Positions 1 to 5,100 of a stretch of DNA of 8,194 nt are shown here, piece by piece. The stretch lies in NCBI GenBank assembly GCA_007134115.1, contig SLLK01000299.1:1-8194 (forward strand). The letters are read 5' to 3'. The first letter of the stretch is position 1; each line of letters begins with the position of its first letter. A program made the position numbers and the translations under genes. The notes under the pieces are model-generated. The model was not told where the DNA came from, ran no database searches, and saw nothing but the letters and a program-made list of their open reading frames with translations. The DNA comes from Gammaproteobacteria bacterium. GTDB lineage: Bacteria; Pseudomonadota; Gammaproteobacteria; UBA5335; SLRW01.

Positions 1-32
1 AAAAAAGCGGGCCTTGCGGCCCGCTTTTTTTT
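1..32. terminator. Bidirectional intrinsic terminator
   Basis: A perfect 7-bp GC stem (GCGGGCC at 7-13, GGCCCGC at 18-24) encloses the loop TTGC. It is flanked by A6 on the left and T8 on the right, so it reads as a Rho-independent terminator on both strands. On the minus strand it lies 118 bases past the stop of the acyl-CoA dehydrogenase and would end that transcript. On the plus strand it would end a gene lying left of the window. Confidence 0.9.
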
Positions 33-149
33 GTACTTTCTACAAGCGTGATGTTTGAATTATGGCTTGAAAAGGGTTCGGCGCGTGTGACACAGCAACG
101 GCGTGCACCACACTTTCCCGCGCCTTAATACCTAATCCTTAAAACTCCC
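33..149. other. 3' untranslated gap without recognised features
   Basis: This stretch lies between the terminator and the stop codon of the minus-strand dehydrogenase. It is more AT-rich than the genes, especially at 121-160. No open frame with a ribosome binding site and no strong hairpin was found; only loose GGCGCG/CGCGCC complementarity (80-85 with 119-124) is visible. It is most likely the 3' untranslated region of the dehydrogenase mRNA. Confidence 0.5.
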
Positions 150-1292
150 CTAAACAATAAACCGGCTGATCAGTTCCTTCATGATCTCATTGGTGCCGCC
201 GTAAATACGATTGACCCGGCTGTCCACAAAGGCGCGGGCAATCGGGTACTCGAGCATGTAGCCGGCGCCGCCGTGGAGCTGTACCCCCTCGTCGATGACC
301 CGGCACTGCAGGTCGGTGAGCCAGTACTTGGTCATGGCCGCGGTGGGCACATCGAGCTCACCCTTGAGATGCGCCTCGATACAGCGGTCCAGGAAAATGC
401 GTCCGATGGTGACCTCGGTATGCATCTCCGCCAGCTTGAAGCGGGTGTTCTGGAACGACGAGACGGTGCGCCCGAAGGCCTTGCGCTGCTTGGTATATTC
501 GATGGTGGTCTGCAATGCGCGCTCGGCCGAAGCAATGGCGCCCACCCCGATCATGAGCCGCTCCTGCACCAGTTCGTTCATCAGGTAACCGAAGCCGGCG
601 CCCTCCTCGCCCAGCAGGTTTTCCCTGGGCACGCGGCAATCCTGGAAGAACAGCTCCGAGGTGTCCTGGGCTTTCATGCCCACTTTCTTGAGCTTGCGGC
701 CTTTTTCGAAACCATCGGTTCCGGCTTCCACCACCAGCAGGCTGATACCGCGCGCGCCCTCTTCCGGGTTGGTCTTGCACACCACGATGACCAGATCACA
801 CATGTAGCCGTTGGTGATATAGGTTTTCTGGCCGTTCAACACATAGTGATCGCCGTCGAGACGAGCGCGGGTCTGCACCCCCTGCAGGTCCGAACCGGTG
901 CCTGGCTCAGTCATGGCAATGGCGCCGATCAACTCGCCGCGAGCCATCGCCGGCAACCAGCGCTGATGCTGCTCCTTGTTGCCGTATTTAAGGATGTACG
1001 GCGCCACAATATCGTTGTGCAAGCCAAAGCCGGGGCCGGAGGTACCCGCCCGCACCTGTTCCTCTGCCTGCACCACGGTAAACAGAAAGTCCGCGTCGGC
1101 GCCGCCGAACGCCTCCGGCATACTCGGGCACAGCAGGCCGGCCGCGCCCGCCTTGTGCCAGACTTCGCGCGACACCTGGCCGTCCTCTTCCCACTGCTCG
1201 TGATGGGGGATGACCTCTTTTTCGTAGAACTTGCGCACGGTGTCCCGGAACATTTCGTGCTCTTCGCTGAAGAGCGTACGTGGGATGGACAT
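150..1292 (-). CDS. Acyl-CoA dehydrogenase, long-chain (LCAD/ACADL) type
   Basis: This FAD flavoenzyme (380 residues, usual family length) oxidises acyl-CoA to trans-2-enoyl-CoA, the first step of beta-oxidation, and passes electrons to ETF in the cytoplasm. The N-terminal helical domain covers about 1-120. The FAD and substrate segment AMTEPGTGSDLQG is at 126-138 and NGQKTYITNG at 153-162. The C-terminal helical domain carries KQRKAFG (268-274), QLHGGAGYM (338-346) and IYGGTNEIMKELISR (363-377). The position that is the catalytic Glu in medium-chain enzymes (IYEGT) is Gly here. Instead Glu244 in the segment LVQERL matches the catalytic base of mammalian LCAD, and the C-terminal segment is close to LCAD's IYGGTNEIMKELIAR. 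The ATG is chosen because AGGAG (minus strand, 1305-1301) lies 8 bases upstream; an in-frame GTG one codon earlier (1295) is also possible. The gene is transcribed divergently from the thioesterase-like gene. The family is certain; chain-length preference is inferred. Confidence 0.96.
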   Translation of the reverse strand: MSIPRTLFSEEHEMFRDTVRKFYEKEVIPHHEQWEEDGQVSREVWHKAGAAGLLCPSMPEAFGGADADFLFTVVQAEEQVRAGTSGPGFGLHNDIVAPYILKYGNKEQHQRWLPAMARGELIGAIAMTEPGTGSDLQGVQTRARLDGDHYVLNGQKTYITNGYMCDLVIVVCKTNPEEGARGISLLVVEAGTDGFEKGRKLKKVGMKAQDTSELFFQDCRVPRENLLGEEGAGFGYLMNELVQERLMIGVGAIASAERALQTTIEYTKQRKAFGRTVSSFQNTRFKLAEMHTEVTIGRIFLDRCIEAHLKGELDVPTAAMTKYWLTDLQCRVIDEGVQLHGGAGYMLEYPIARAFVDSRVNRIYGGTNEIMKELISRFIV

Positions 1293-1318
1293 CACTTAAT
1301 CTCCTGGCTCATGGGGTT

Positions 1319-1363
1319 TTTTCACAGCGGGAAAAGCGCCGCGCACTGCTCCGGCTGTGAAAA
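1319..1363 (-). promoter_or_regulatory. Long inverted repeat in the dehydrogenase leader
   Basis: TTTTCACAGC (1319-1328) and GCTGTGAAAA (1354-1363) are perfect 10-base inverted arms around a 25-base spacer. In the minus-strand transcript they could form a hairpin ending 13 bases before the AGGAG ribosome binding site. Alternatively they are two protein-binding half-sites with centres 35 bp apart. The perfect arms are seen directly; a regulatory role is inferred. Confidence 0.4.
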
Positions 1364-1435
1364 CGCCCGGCCACCCGCAATCGTGTCTGGAGAAAACGCT
1401 ACGAGCCTTTACGGACACTGCTTCAGGCCAACCTA

Positions 1436-1447
1436 TCAAGCGCTTGA
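1436..1447. promoter_or_regulatory. Perfect 12-bp palindrome, candidate operator
   Basis: TCAAGCGCTTGA is a perfect 12-bp dyad, about the size and form of a TetR-family half-turn operator. It lies upstream of the possible TACAAT -10 of the rightward gene and close to a possible -35 of the leftward gene, so a repressor bound here could control both lipid genes. The symmetry is seen; the regulator and its ligand are unknown and no encoded regulator lies in the window. Confidence 0.35.
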
Positions 1448-1451
1448 ATGT

Positions 1452-1471
1452 GTCATGTTAACATCCATGAC
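1452..1471. promoter_or_regulatory. Inverted repeat with nested palindrome, candidate operator
   Basis: GTCATG (1452-1457) and CATGAC (1466-1471) are inverted arms around an 8-base spacer. Overlapping them is the perfect 10-bp palindrome ATGTTAACAT (1455-1464). The centre of that palindrome is 18 bp from the centre of the neighbouring one at 1436-1447. The two sites may bind separate proteins or one protein with two dimers; binding is inferred only. Confidence 0.3.
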
Positions 1472-1504
1472 GCAAGTCCCGCAGGCGGCTTTGGACCGCC
1501 CTGC

Positions 1505-1510
1505 TACAAT
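1505..1510 (+). promoter_or_regulatory. Possible -10 element of the thioesterase promoter
   Basis: TACAAT matches the sigma-70 -10 consensus at five of six positions and lies 55 bases before the start codon at 1566. The matching -35 position (1482-1487, CAGGCG) is weak, so the promoter would need an activator or be mispredicted. Confidence 0.3.
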
Positions 1511-1565
1511 CGCCCGCCAGTGCCAGCCGCGCTGCGGACCGCCCACGCGCCCAAAGAGGACATTC

Positions 1566-2435
1566 ATGCCAGCCCACACCCAGCCATCCGGCACCCCCTG
1601 GACGCGCAATCTGGGTCTTTCCCTGGTTTGCCGCACAGCCCGAGAGGCCACCATCGAATTACCCGCCCGCGAGCAGAACATCAATCTGGCGGGCCGTCTG
1701 CATGGCGGGGTCATCGCCACCGCGTTGCTGGAGGCCGGTCGCGCCCTGATCGGCGGCACCGAGCCCGGCGCGCGCCTGCCTGATCCGCTGGATTTCCGAA
1801 TCTTCTATCTGCGCGGCGGCGCCAACGAAGTGCACACTGCCCGGGCCAGCCTGCTCCACGCCGGACGATCCTACGCCTTCATCGAAGCCACTTTGCATGC
1901 GGCCGACCCGGAGCGCCCGCTGGCGCGCGCTACCTATTGCCTGCGCATGCCCGGTCAATCCACTGAGCCGCCACGCTGTTTTAGCGATGAAGCCGCGGCC
2001 GAACTGCCCGCCGTCGACGATCATCCGGTCGCCGCCGCGCTCAATCGTCGTTACGCGGAGCAGGGCCGGGGCGCGCGCGTGATTGCCCTGAGCGACGGCC
2101 AGACCCGCGTGGAACAGACGCTGGCGCCTGCGGTGCTGGATGCTGGAGCCACTCTGGCCCCCGGCTACTTGCTGTTGTTGATCGACAGCGTCGGCAGCAT
2201 GGTGTCGTATACAGACGCCGGCAAGATTGCCGTGGCCGCCACACTGGGGCTTGATGCCGCCTTCCACGCACCAGTGATCGACGAACCGGTGATCGCCACA
2301 GGCCGTCGGCTGACTCGCCAGAACGATGTCTTCCACAATCGGGTGGTGCTTCACGGGCAGGACAGTGGCTTGCGCCTGGCCACCGCTACGGTGACATATC
2401 TGTTGCGCGAGAAAACGGCTTCGGAGACGACGTGA
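1566..2435 (+). CDS. Double-hotdog thioesterase-like protein
   Basis: This 289-residue protein without signal peptide or membrane segment reads as two hotdog folds in tandem, as in acyl-CoA thioesterases. The first (about 12-128) has the PaaI-like stretch N40-LAGRLHGG (HGG at 46-48), followed by the helix with Glu56. The second (about 170-282) has APGYLLLLIDSVG; lined up on the PaaI pattern HGG...AD, Asp207 falls at the catalytic Asp position, whereas the first domain has Leu55 there. The likely reaction is hydrolysis of an acyl-CoA thioester; the substrate is unknown. The start is set by AGAGGA (1555-1560), 5 bases before the ATG. The same frame stays open upstream to 273, opposite the dehydrogenase, but that part has no start signal and is antisense noise. 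The gene is divergent from the dehydrogenase and its stop overlaps the next gene (GTGA), implying translational coupling. A hotdog dehydratase or a non-catalytic acyl binder is possible. Confidence 0.75.
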   Translation: MPAHTQPSGTPWTRNLGLSLVCRTAREATIELPAREQNINLAGRLHGGVIATALLEAGRALIGGTEPGARLPDPLDFRIFYLRGGANEVHTARASLLHAGRSYAFIEATLHAADPERPLARATYCLRMPGQSTEPPRCFSDEAAAELPAVDDHPVAAALNRRYAEQGRGARVIALSDGQTRVEQTLAPAVLDAGATLAPGYLLLLIDSVGSMVSYTDAGKIAVAATLGLDAAFHAPVIDEPVIATGRRLTRQNDVFHNRVVLHGQDSGLRLATATVTYLLREKTASETT

Positions 2436-3631
2436 CGGCCGCCGAATCCCCCCTGCTTCGCCCTGCCTTCGCGTTGGCCATGCTGGCCAATGTGTGCTGG
2501 TTCATGGCCTTTGCCACGTTCTTCCTGTTACCCAAATTCCTGATCACGGAGCTGGATGCGAGCGAAGCCCAGGTTGGCTGGGTGATGGCCTCTTTCGGCA
2601 TTTTCTCCATTGCCGCCCTGCCCTTTGTGGGCGGCCTGACCGATCGCTTCGGCCGCCGCCCCTTCCTGTTCATCGGTGCTCTGGTGATGGCGGCCAGCGC
2701 CGTGCTTTACACCACCGTGGAGACCATCGGCGTGGCCGCTTACGGGCTGCGCATGCTCCAGGGGCTGGCCTTTGCCTGCTGGTTCGTCAGCTCGTCCACC
2801 ATAGTGGTCGACCTGGTGCCCTCGTCGCGCCGCGGCGCCGCACTGGGTCTGTTCGGTATTTCCACCCTGTCCACCCACGGCCTGGCGCCCAGCCTTGCCG
2901 AATGGCTGGCCATTCAGCATGGTTTTGACGTGGTCTTCCTGACCGCGACCGGTTTTGCACTGCTGGCGGCCATGCTGGCACTGTGGCTCCCCGGCGGTCG
3001 CCATCGCCGCCAGGGGGGTGCCCCCTCACGTTCCAACCGGGCTCTGCTCAGTCGGCCGGGCGTGGGCCTGATCGTACTGGCTTCCTTTCTGTGCGGCTGC
3101 GGCTTTGGCACCGCGCTGGTGTTCTCCCAGCCCATGGCGCTGCAGCGCGGGCTGCCCATGGTGGCGGCCTTTCTGGTCGCCTATGCGCTGACCTCCATTG
3201 TGGTGCGCATCTTCTTCGCACGCCTGACCGACCATCCGTCGCGGCGTCTGGTGGTCATACCGTCGGTGTTCTTCATGGGCGCAGGCATCCTGTGGCTGGC
3301 CTTTCTCGATACCATGCCCGAGTTCGTGCTCGCCGGGATGCTGATGGGACTGGGTCATTCACTGACCTACCCCACCATGAACGCCCTGCTCATCAACCGC
3401 CTGCGCCAGTCCGAGCATGGCCGCGGGATGTCCCTGTTCGTGGGTGGTTTCAATGCCGGCATGATCGTCGCACAGACACTGTTGGGCTGGCTCACCCAGT
3501 ATTTCAGCCTGGCCGCGGTATTCATCATCGCCGCTTTGCTGGTGTGGGGTGCCGCCCCTTCTTTCTATGGCGCCACCATGGCCCCGGCCGGCGCCGTCAG
3601 CCGGCGACTGCGCGCGCGGCGCGCCCGCTGA
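2432..3631 (+). CDS. MFS transporter, 12 membrane segments
   Basis: This 399-residue inner-membrane protein is of the usual length for a 12-helix major facilitator. Hydrophobic segments begin at about residue 12 and run to about 375. Motif A, GGLTDRFGRR (67-76), lies in the loop between helices 2 and 3, with a weaker echo ARLTDHPSRR (263-272) in the second half. A basic central loop (188-209) separates the two halves, and the C-terminus ends in an Arg-rich tail (391-399). The GTG start overlaps the preceding stop as GTGA and is served by GGAG at 2423-2426, 5 bases upstream, so it is translated with the thioesterase-like gene. The family would suggest proton-coupled export or uptake of a small molecule. 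Context hints at an acid or lipid-derived product, but the substrate cannot be read from the sequence. Confidence 0.9.
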   Translation: MTAAESPLLRPAFALAMLANVCWFMAFATFFLLPKFLITELDASEAQVGWVMASFGIFSIAALPFVGGLTDRFGRRPFLFIGALVMAASAVLYTTVETIGVAAYGLRMLQGLAFACWFVSSSTIVVDLVPSSRRGAALGLFGISTLSTHGLAPSLAEWLAIQHGFDVVFLTATGFALLAAMLALWLPGGRHRRQGGAPSRSNRALLSRPGVGLIVLASFLCGCGFGTALVFSQPMALQRGLPMVAAFLVAYALTSIVVRIFFARLTDHPSRRLVVIPSVFFMGAGILWLAFLDTMPEFVLAGMLMGLGHSLTYPTMNALLINRLRQSEHGRGMSLFVGGFNAGMIVAQTLLGWLTQYFSLAAVFIIAALLVWGAAPSFYGATMAPAGAVSRRLRARRAR

Positions 3632-3715
3632 CGCCGACGCGTCGATGGCGGCGTACCGATATTGTTTTGAATGTGCGACGATGCGTGCATTACAGCGCAA
3701 CAAGGGAGTAGCCCG
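3632..3715 (+). promoter_or_regulatory. Gap upstream of the SCP2 gene with a weak promoter candidate
   Basis: The 84-base gap holds a perfect 10-bp palindrome CGACGCGTCG (3635-3644) and an AT-richer patch. TTTTGA (3665-3670), 17 bases, then CATTAC (3688-3693) is a poor sigma-70 match. AAGGGAG (3702-3708) is a strong ribosome binding site 7 bases before the GTG at 3716. The SCP2 gene may have its own promoter or be read through from the transporter gene. Confidence 0.25.
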
Positions 3716-4039
3716 GTGACTGCCAAAGAACTCATACAACTGATGCCCCGTGCCTTTCGCCCCGATGCCGCGGGCAGTCTGGATGTAGTGATTCAGTACG
3801 CTATCTCTGAACCCATGTACAGCGTCATTCGTGACGGTCGCTGCGAGGTGCATGAAGGCCGCCACGACAACCCCAATGTCACCATCATCATGGCCGACGA
3901 GGACCTGGTCAGCCTGATGACGGGTGAACTGGACGGCATGAGCGCCTTCATGAGCGGCAAGCTCAAGCTGGACGGGGACATGATGCTTGCCCAGCGCCTC
4001 GGCAGCCTGTTCGACCCCAGCCAGCTCGACACCCAGTGA
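3716..4039 (+). CDS. Stand-alone SCP2 sterol-carrier domain protein
   Basis: This 107-residue protein consists of a single SCP2 fold, whose usual length is about 100 residues. The pattern is typical: a strand region with YSVIRDGRCEVHEG (35-48), then NPNVTIIMADEDLVSLMTGELDGMSAFMSGKLKLDGD, in which the DLVSLMTGELDGMSAFMSGKL helix-turn segment (63-83) and KLDGDMMLAQRL (84-95) are the family hallmark. SCP2 domains bind lipids or acyl-CoA in a hydrophobic tunnel; this one has no targeting signal and would act in the cytoplasm. The frame opens at an ATG at 3671, but that start has no ribosome binding site and adds 15 unlike residues. The GTG at 3716 has AAGGGAG 7 bases upstream and gives the family length. 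It sits among acyl-CoA genes and 24 bases before rsmJ. The ligand is unknown, and a link with the dehydrogenase and thioesterase-like protein is inferred from position only. Confidence 0.86.
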   Translation: MTAKELIQLMPRAFRPDAAGSLDVVIQYAISEPMYSVIRDGRCEVHEGRHDNPNVTIIMADEDLVSLMTGELDGMSAFMSGKLKLDGDMMLAQRLGSLFDPSQLDTQ

Positions 4040-4063
4040 CGGCCACGGCTGCGCCCTGAACCG

Positions 4064-4876
4064 ATGATCGGCATTTGCGCCGCCAGCCGGGACCACCTTG
4101 AGCGCGCCCGGCAATTATCGGAAGCGCTGCATCTACCGTTGCTGGAGCCCGCGCCGAACGACCACGAACTGGCCTTGCTGGTGGACGACGAGGGTCTGGC
4201 CCTGTGGGCGCCGGGGCGACGTGAACACCCGGTACGCTGCGATTTCACCAGCGGCAAAATGACCTATCGGCGACGTCAGGGCGGCGGACGCCAGCAGGCA
4301 CTGGCCCGTGCGGCCGGCCTGCACCAGGGTGGCCATCCGGTGATTGTGGATGCCACCGGCGGCCTGGGCCGTGACGCCTTCGTGTTCGCCAGCCTGGGCT
4401 GCGAGGTGATTATCCTTGAGCGTCACCCGATCATCGCCGCCCTGCTTGAAGACGGCATGCGGCGCGCCCGCGCCGGCGGCGGCGAAACCGCCCGGGTGAT
4501 CGACCGGCTCCAGCTGCACCACACAGACGCCGACCACTGGCTGGCGCAACGCCAACCGCTGACTGCCGATATCATTTATCTGGACCCCATGTACCCGGAA
4601 CGACGCAAGCGCGCACTGGGCGGGCTGGAAATGCGCTACCTGCGGACCCTGGCCGGCGACGACGCCGATGCCGGCCATCTCCTCGCCCGCGCGCTGCAAT
4701 GTGACGTCCGCCGTGTGGTGGTCAAGCGCCCGCGGCTGGCGCCGCAACTCGGCGGGCCTGCGCCCGGGCACGTGGTCAAGGCGTCATCGACCCGTTACGA
4801 TGTGTACTTTCCCCAAACCCTGCAGGCGCAGCCGCCGGATCTCACACAGGAGCGTGCCGATGCCGACGGAGCATGA
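4064..4876 (+). CDS. rsmJ: 16S rRNA (guanine1516-N2)-methyltransferase RsmJ
   Basis: RsmJ transfers a methyl group from SAM to N2 of G1516 of 16S rRNA in the small ribosomal subunit. The 270-residue protein shows the full family pattern: DFTSGKMTYRRRQGGGRQQA (60-79), the SAM-binding motif VDATGGLGRDAFVFASLGC (95-113), ER at the end of strand 2 (119-120), the catalytic motif DPMYP (174-178), EMRYLRTLAGDDADAGHLL (189-207), VVVKRP (218-223) and a final RYDVYF (244-249). It is about 20 residues longer than the E. coli enzyme because of a polar C-terminal tail (250-270). The ATG follows an in-frame stop by 24 bases and is the only ATG near the expected N-terminus, but no clear ribosome binding site precedes it; translation may rely on the SCP2 gene ending just upstream. 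The tail overlaps a possible small ORF. Identification is firm. Confidence 0.96.
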   Translation: MIGICAASRDHLERARQLSEALHLPLLEPAPNDHELALLVDDEGLALWAPGRREHPVRCDFTSGKMTYRRRQGGGRQQALARAAGLHQGGHPVIVDATGGLGRDAFVFASLGCEVIILERHPIIAALLEDGMRRARAGGGETARVIDRLQLHHTDADHWLAQRQPLTADIIYLDPMYPERRKRALGGLEMRYLRTLAGDDADAGHLLARALQCDVRRVVVKRPRLAPQLGGPAPGHVVKASSTRYDVYFPQTLQAQPPDLTQERADADGA

Positions 4877-4937
4877 AATGCTGGGCGCACTGCGTGACCG
4901 TGTGCGGGCATTACAATCCCCGGACGATTACGAGTGA
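4860..4937 (+). CDS. Possible 25-residue small protein overlapping rsmJ
   Basis: A frame of 25 codons starts inside the last 17 bases of rsmJ. The ATG at 4860 has a perfect AGGAG (4848-4852) 7 bases upstream. The second in-frame ATG at 4878 also has a GGAG (4868-4871) 6 bases upstream and would give 19 residues. The peptide is charged and helix-prone (MLGALRDRVRALQ) and ends in an acidic SPDDYE. It has no signal peptide or membrane segment, and I do not recognise it. It could be a real small protein, the head of a gene lost by deletion, or a chance frame; the ribosome binding sites also lie in rsmJ coding sequence, which may explain them. Confidence 0.3.
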   Translation: MPTEHEMLGALRDRVRALQSPDDYE

Positions 4938-5100
4938 CGTCTCGCACCGCGTCGCAATTGCGAAATGCCGACGACCACGGCACAATACGCGGCATAATAA
5001 AAACTTTGGCATAACAAAATATTATTCCCTTTTAAATCCCGGGAACAATGGCCGGCCCAGGCGGGCTCGCGCTCGTTTCCCGATTCTGCGGAGAGGACTG
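4938..5100 (+). promoter_or_regulatory. AT-rich promoter region upstream of the GPH transporter
   Basis: This gap contains the only clearly AT-rich island of the window, about 4990-5037. The best sigma-70 pair is TTGCGA (4958-4963), 17 bases, then CACAAT (4981-4986). CATAAT (4993-4998) and TTGGCA (5006-5011) are alternative elements. A perfect palindrome overlaps the first -35. The leader ends with GGAGAGGA (5090-5097), which sets the start of the transporter at 5101. No intrinsic terminator for the upstream genes was seen. Confidence 0.5.
4952..4963. promoter_or_regulatory. Perfect 12-bp palindrome over a candidate -35
   Basis: TCGCAATTGCGA is a perfect dyad, and its right half, TTGCGA, is the -35 candidate of the transporter promoter. 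A protein bound here would block polymerase, as repressors often do. The symmetry is seen; its use as an operator is inferred. Confidence 0.35.

Larger units (their letters stand above)
1293..1565. promoter_or_regulatory. Divergent intergenic control region
   Basis: This 273-base gap between two divergent genes must hold promoters for both. It contains the leader inverted repeat (1319-1363), the palindrome at 1436-1447, the inverted repeat at 1452-1471, and a TACAAT hexamer at 1505-1510 that could be the -10 of the rightward promoter; the -35 expected near 1482-1487 is poor. No convincing sigma-70 pair was found for the leftward gene, although TTGATA on the minus strand within 1435-1440 could serve as a -35. 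A continuous plus-strand frame crosses the region but shows no start with a ribosome binding site before 1566. Confidence 0.5.

Noticed and set aside
1491..1510. TTGGAC (1491-1496) paired with TACAAT (1505-1510) as a promoter
   Set aside because: The spacing is only 8 bases, far below the 16-18 needed for sigma-70.
273..1565. A plus-strand frame open for over 1200 bases that runs into the thioesterase-like gene, apparently giving a 720-residue protein
   Set aside because: Most of it is antisense to a clear acyl-CoA dehydrogenase, the translation resembles no protein, and it has no start with a ribosome binding site. Long antisense frames are common in GC-rich DNA. The real start at 1566 has AGAGGA 5 bases upstream.
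3632..3650. Hairpin after the first MFS gene as an intrinsic terminator
   Set aside because: The CGCC/GGCG arms and the palindrome CGACGCGTCG are short, and no T run follows directly.
3671..3715. An upstream ATG start for the SCP2 protein
   Set aside because: There is no ribosome binding site before it, and the extra 15 residues do not fit the family; the GTG at 3716 follows AAGGGAG at good spacing.
3359..4114. Long minus-strand frames opposite the MFS, SCP2 and rsmJ genes (for example 3359-4114, 4133-4771 and 1659-2354)
   Set aside because: Their translations are low-complexity, rich in His, Gln, Arg and Gly, typical of antisense frames in GC-rich genes, and each lies opposite a gene with firm family motifs.
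4873..5100. A 76-residue N-terminal extension of the GPH transporter starting at the ATGA overlap with the rsmJ stop
   Set aside because: The extension is Cys- and Arg-rich and unlike the family, its GGAG is only one base from the ATG, and it crosses the AT-rich promoter region. The ATG at 5101 has a proper ribosome binding site.
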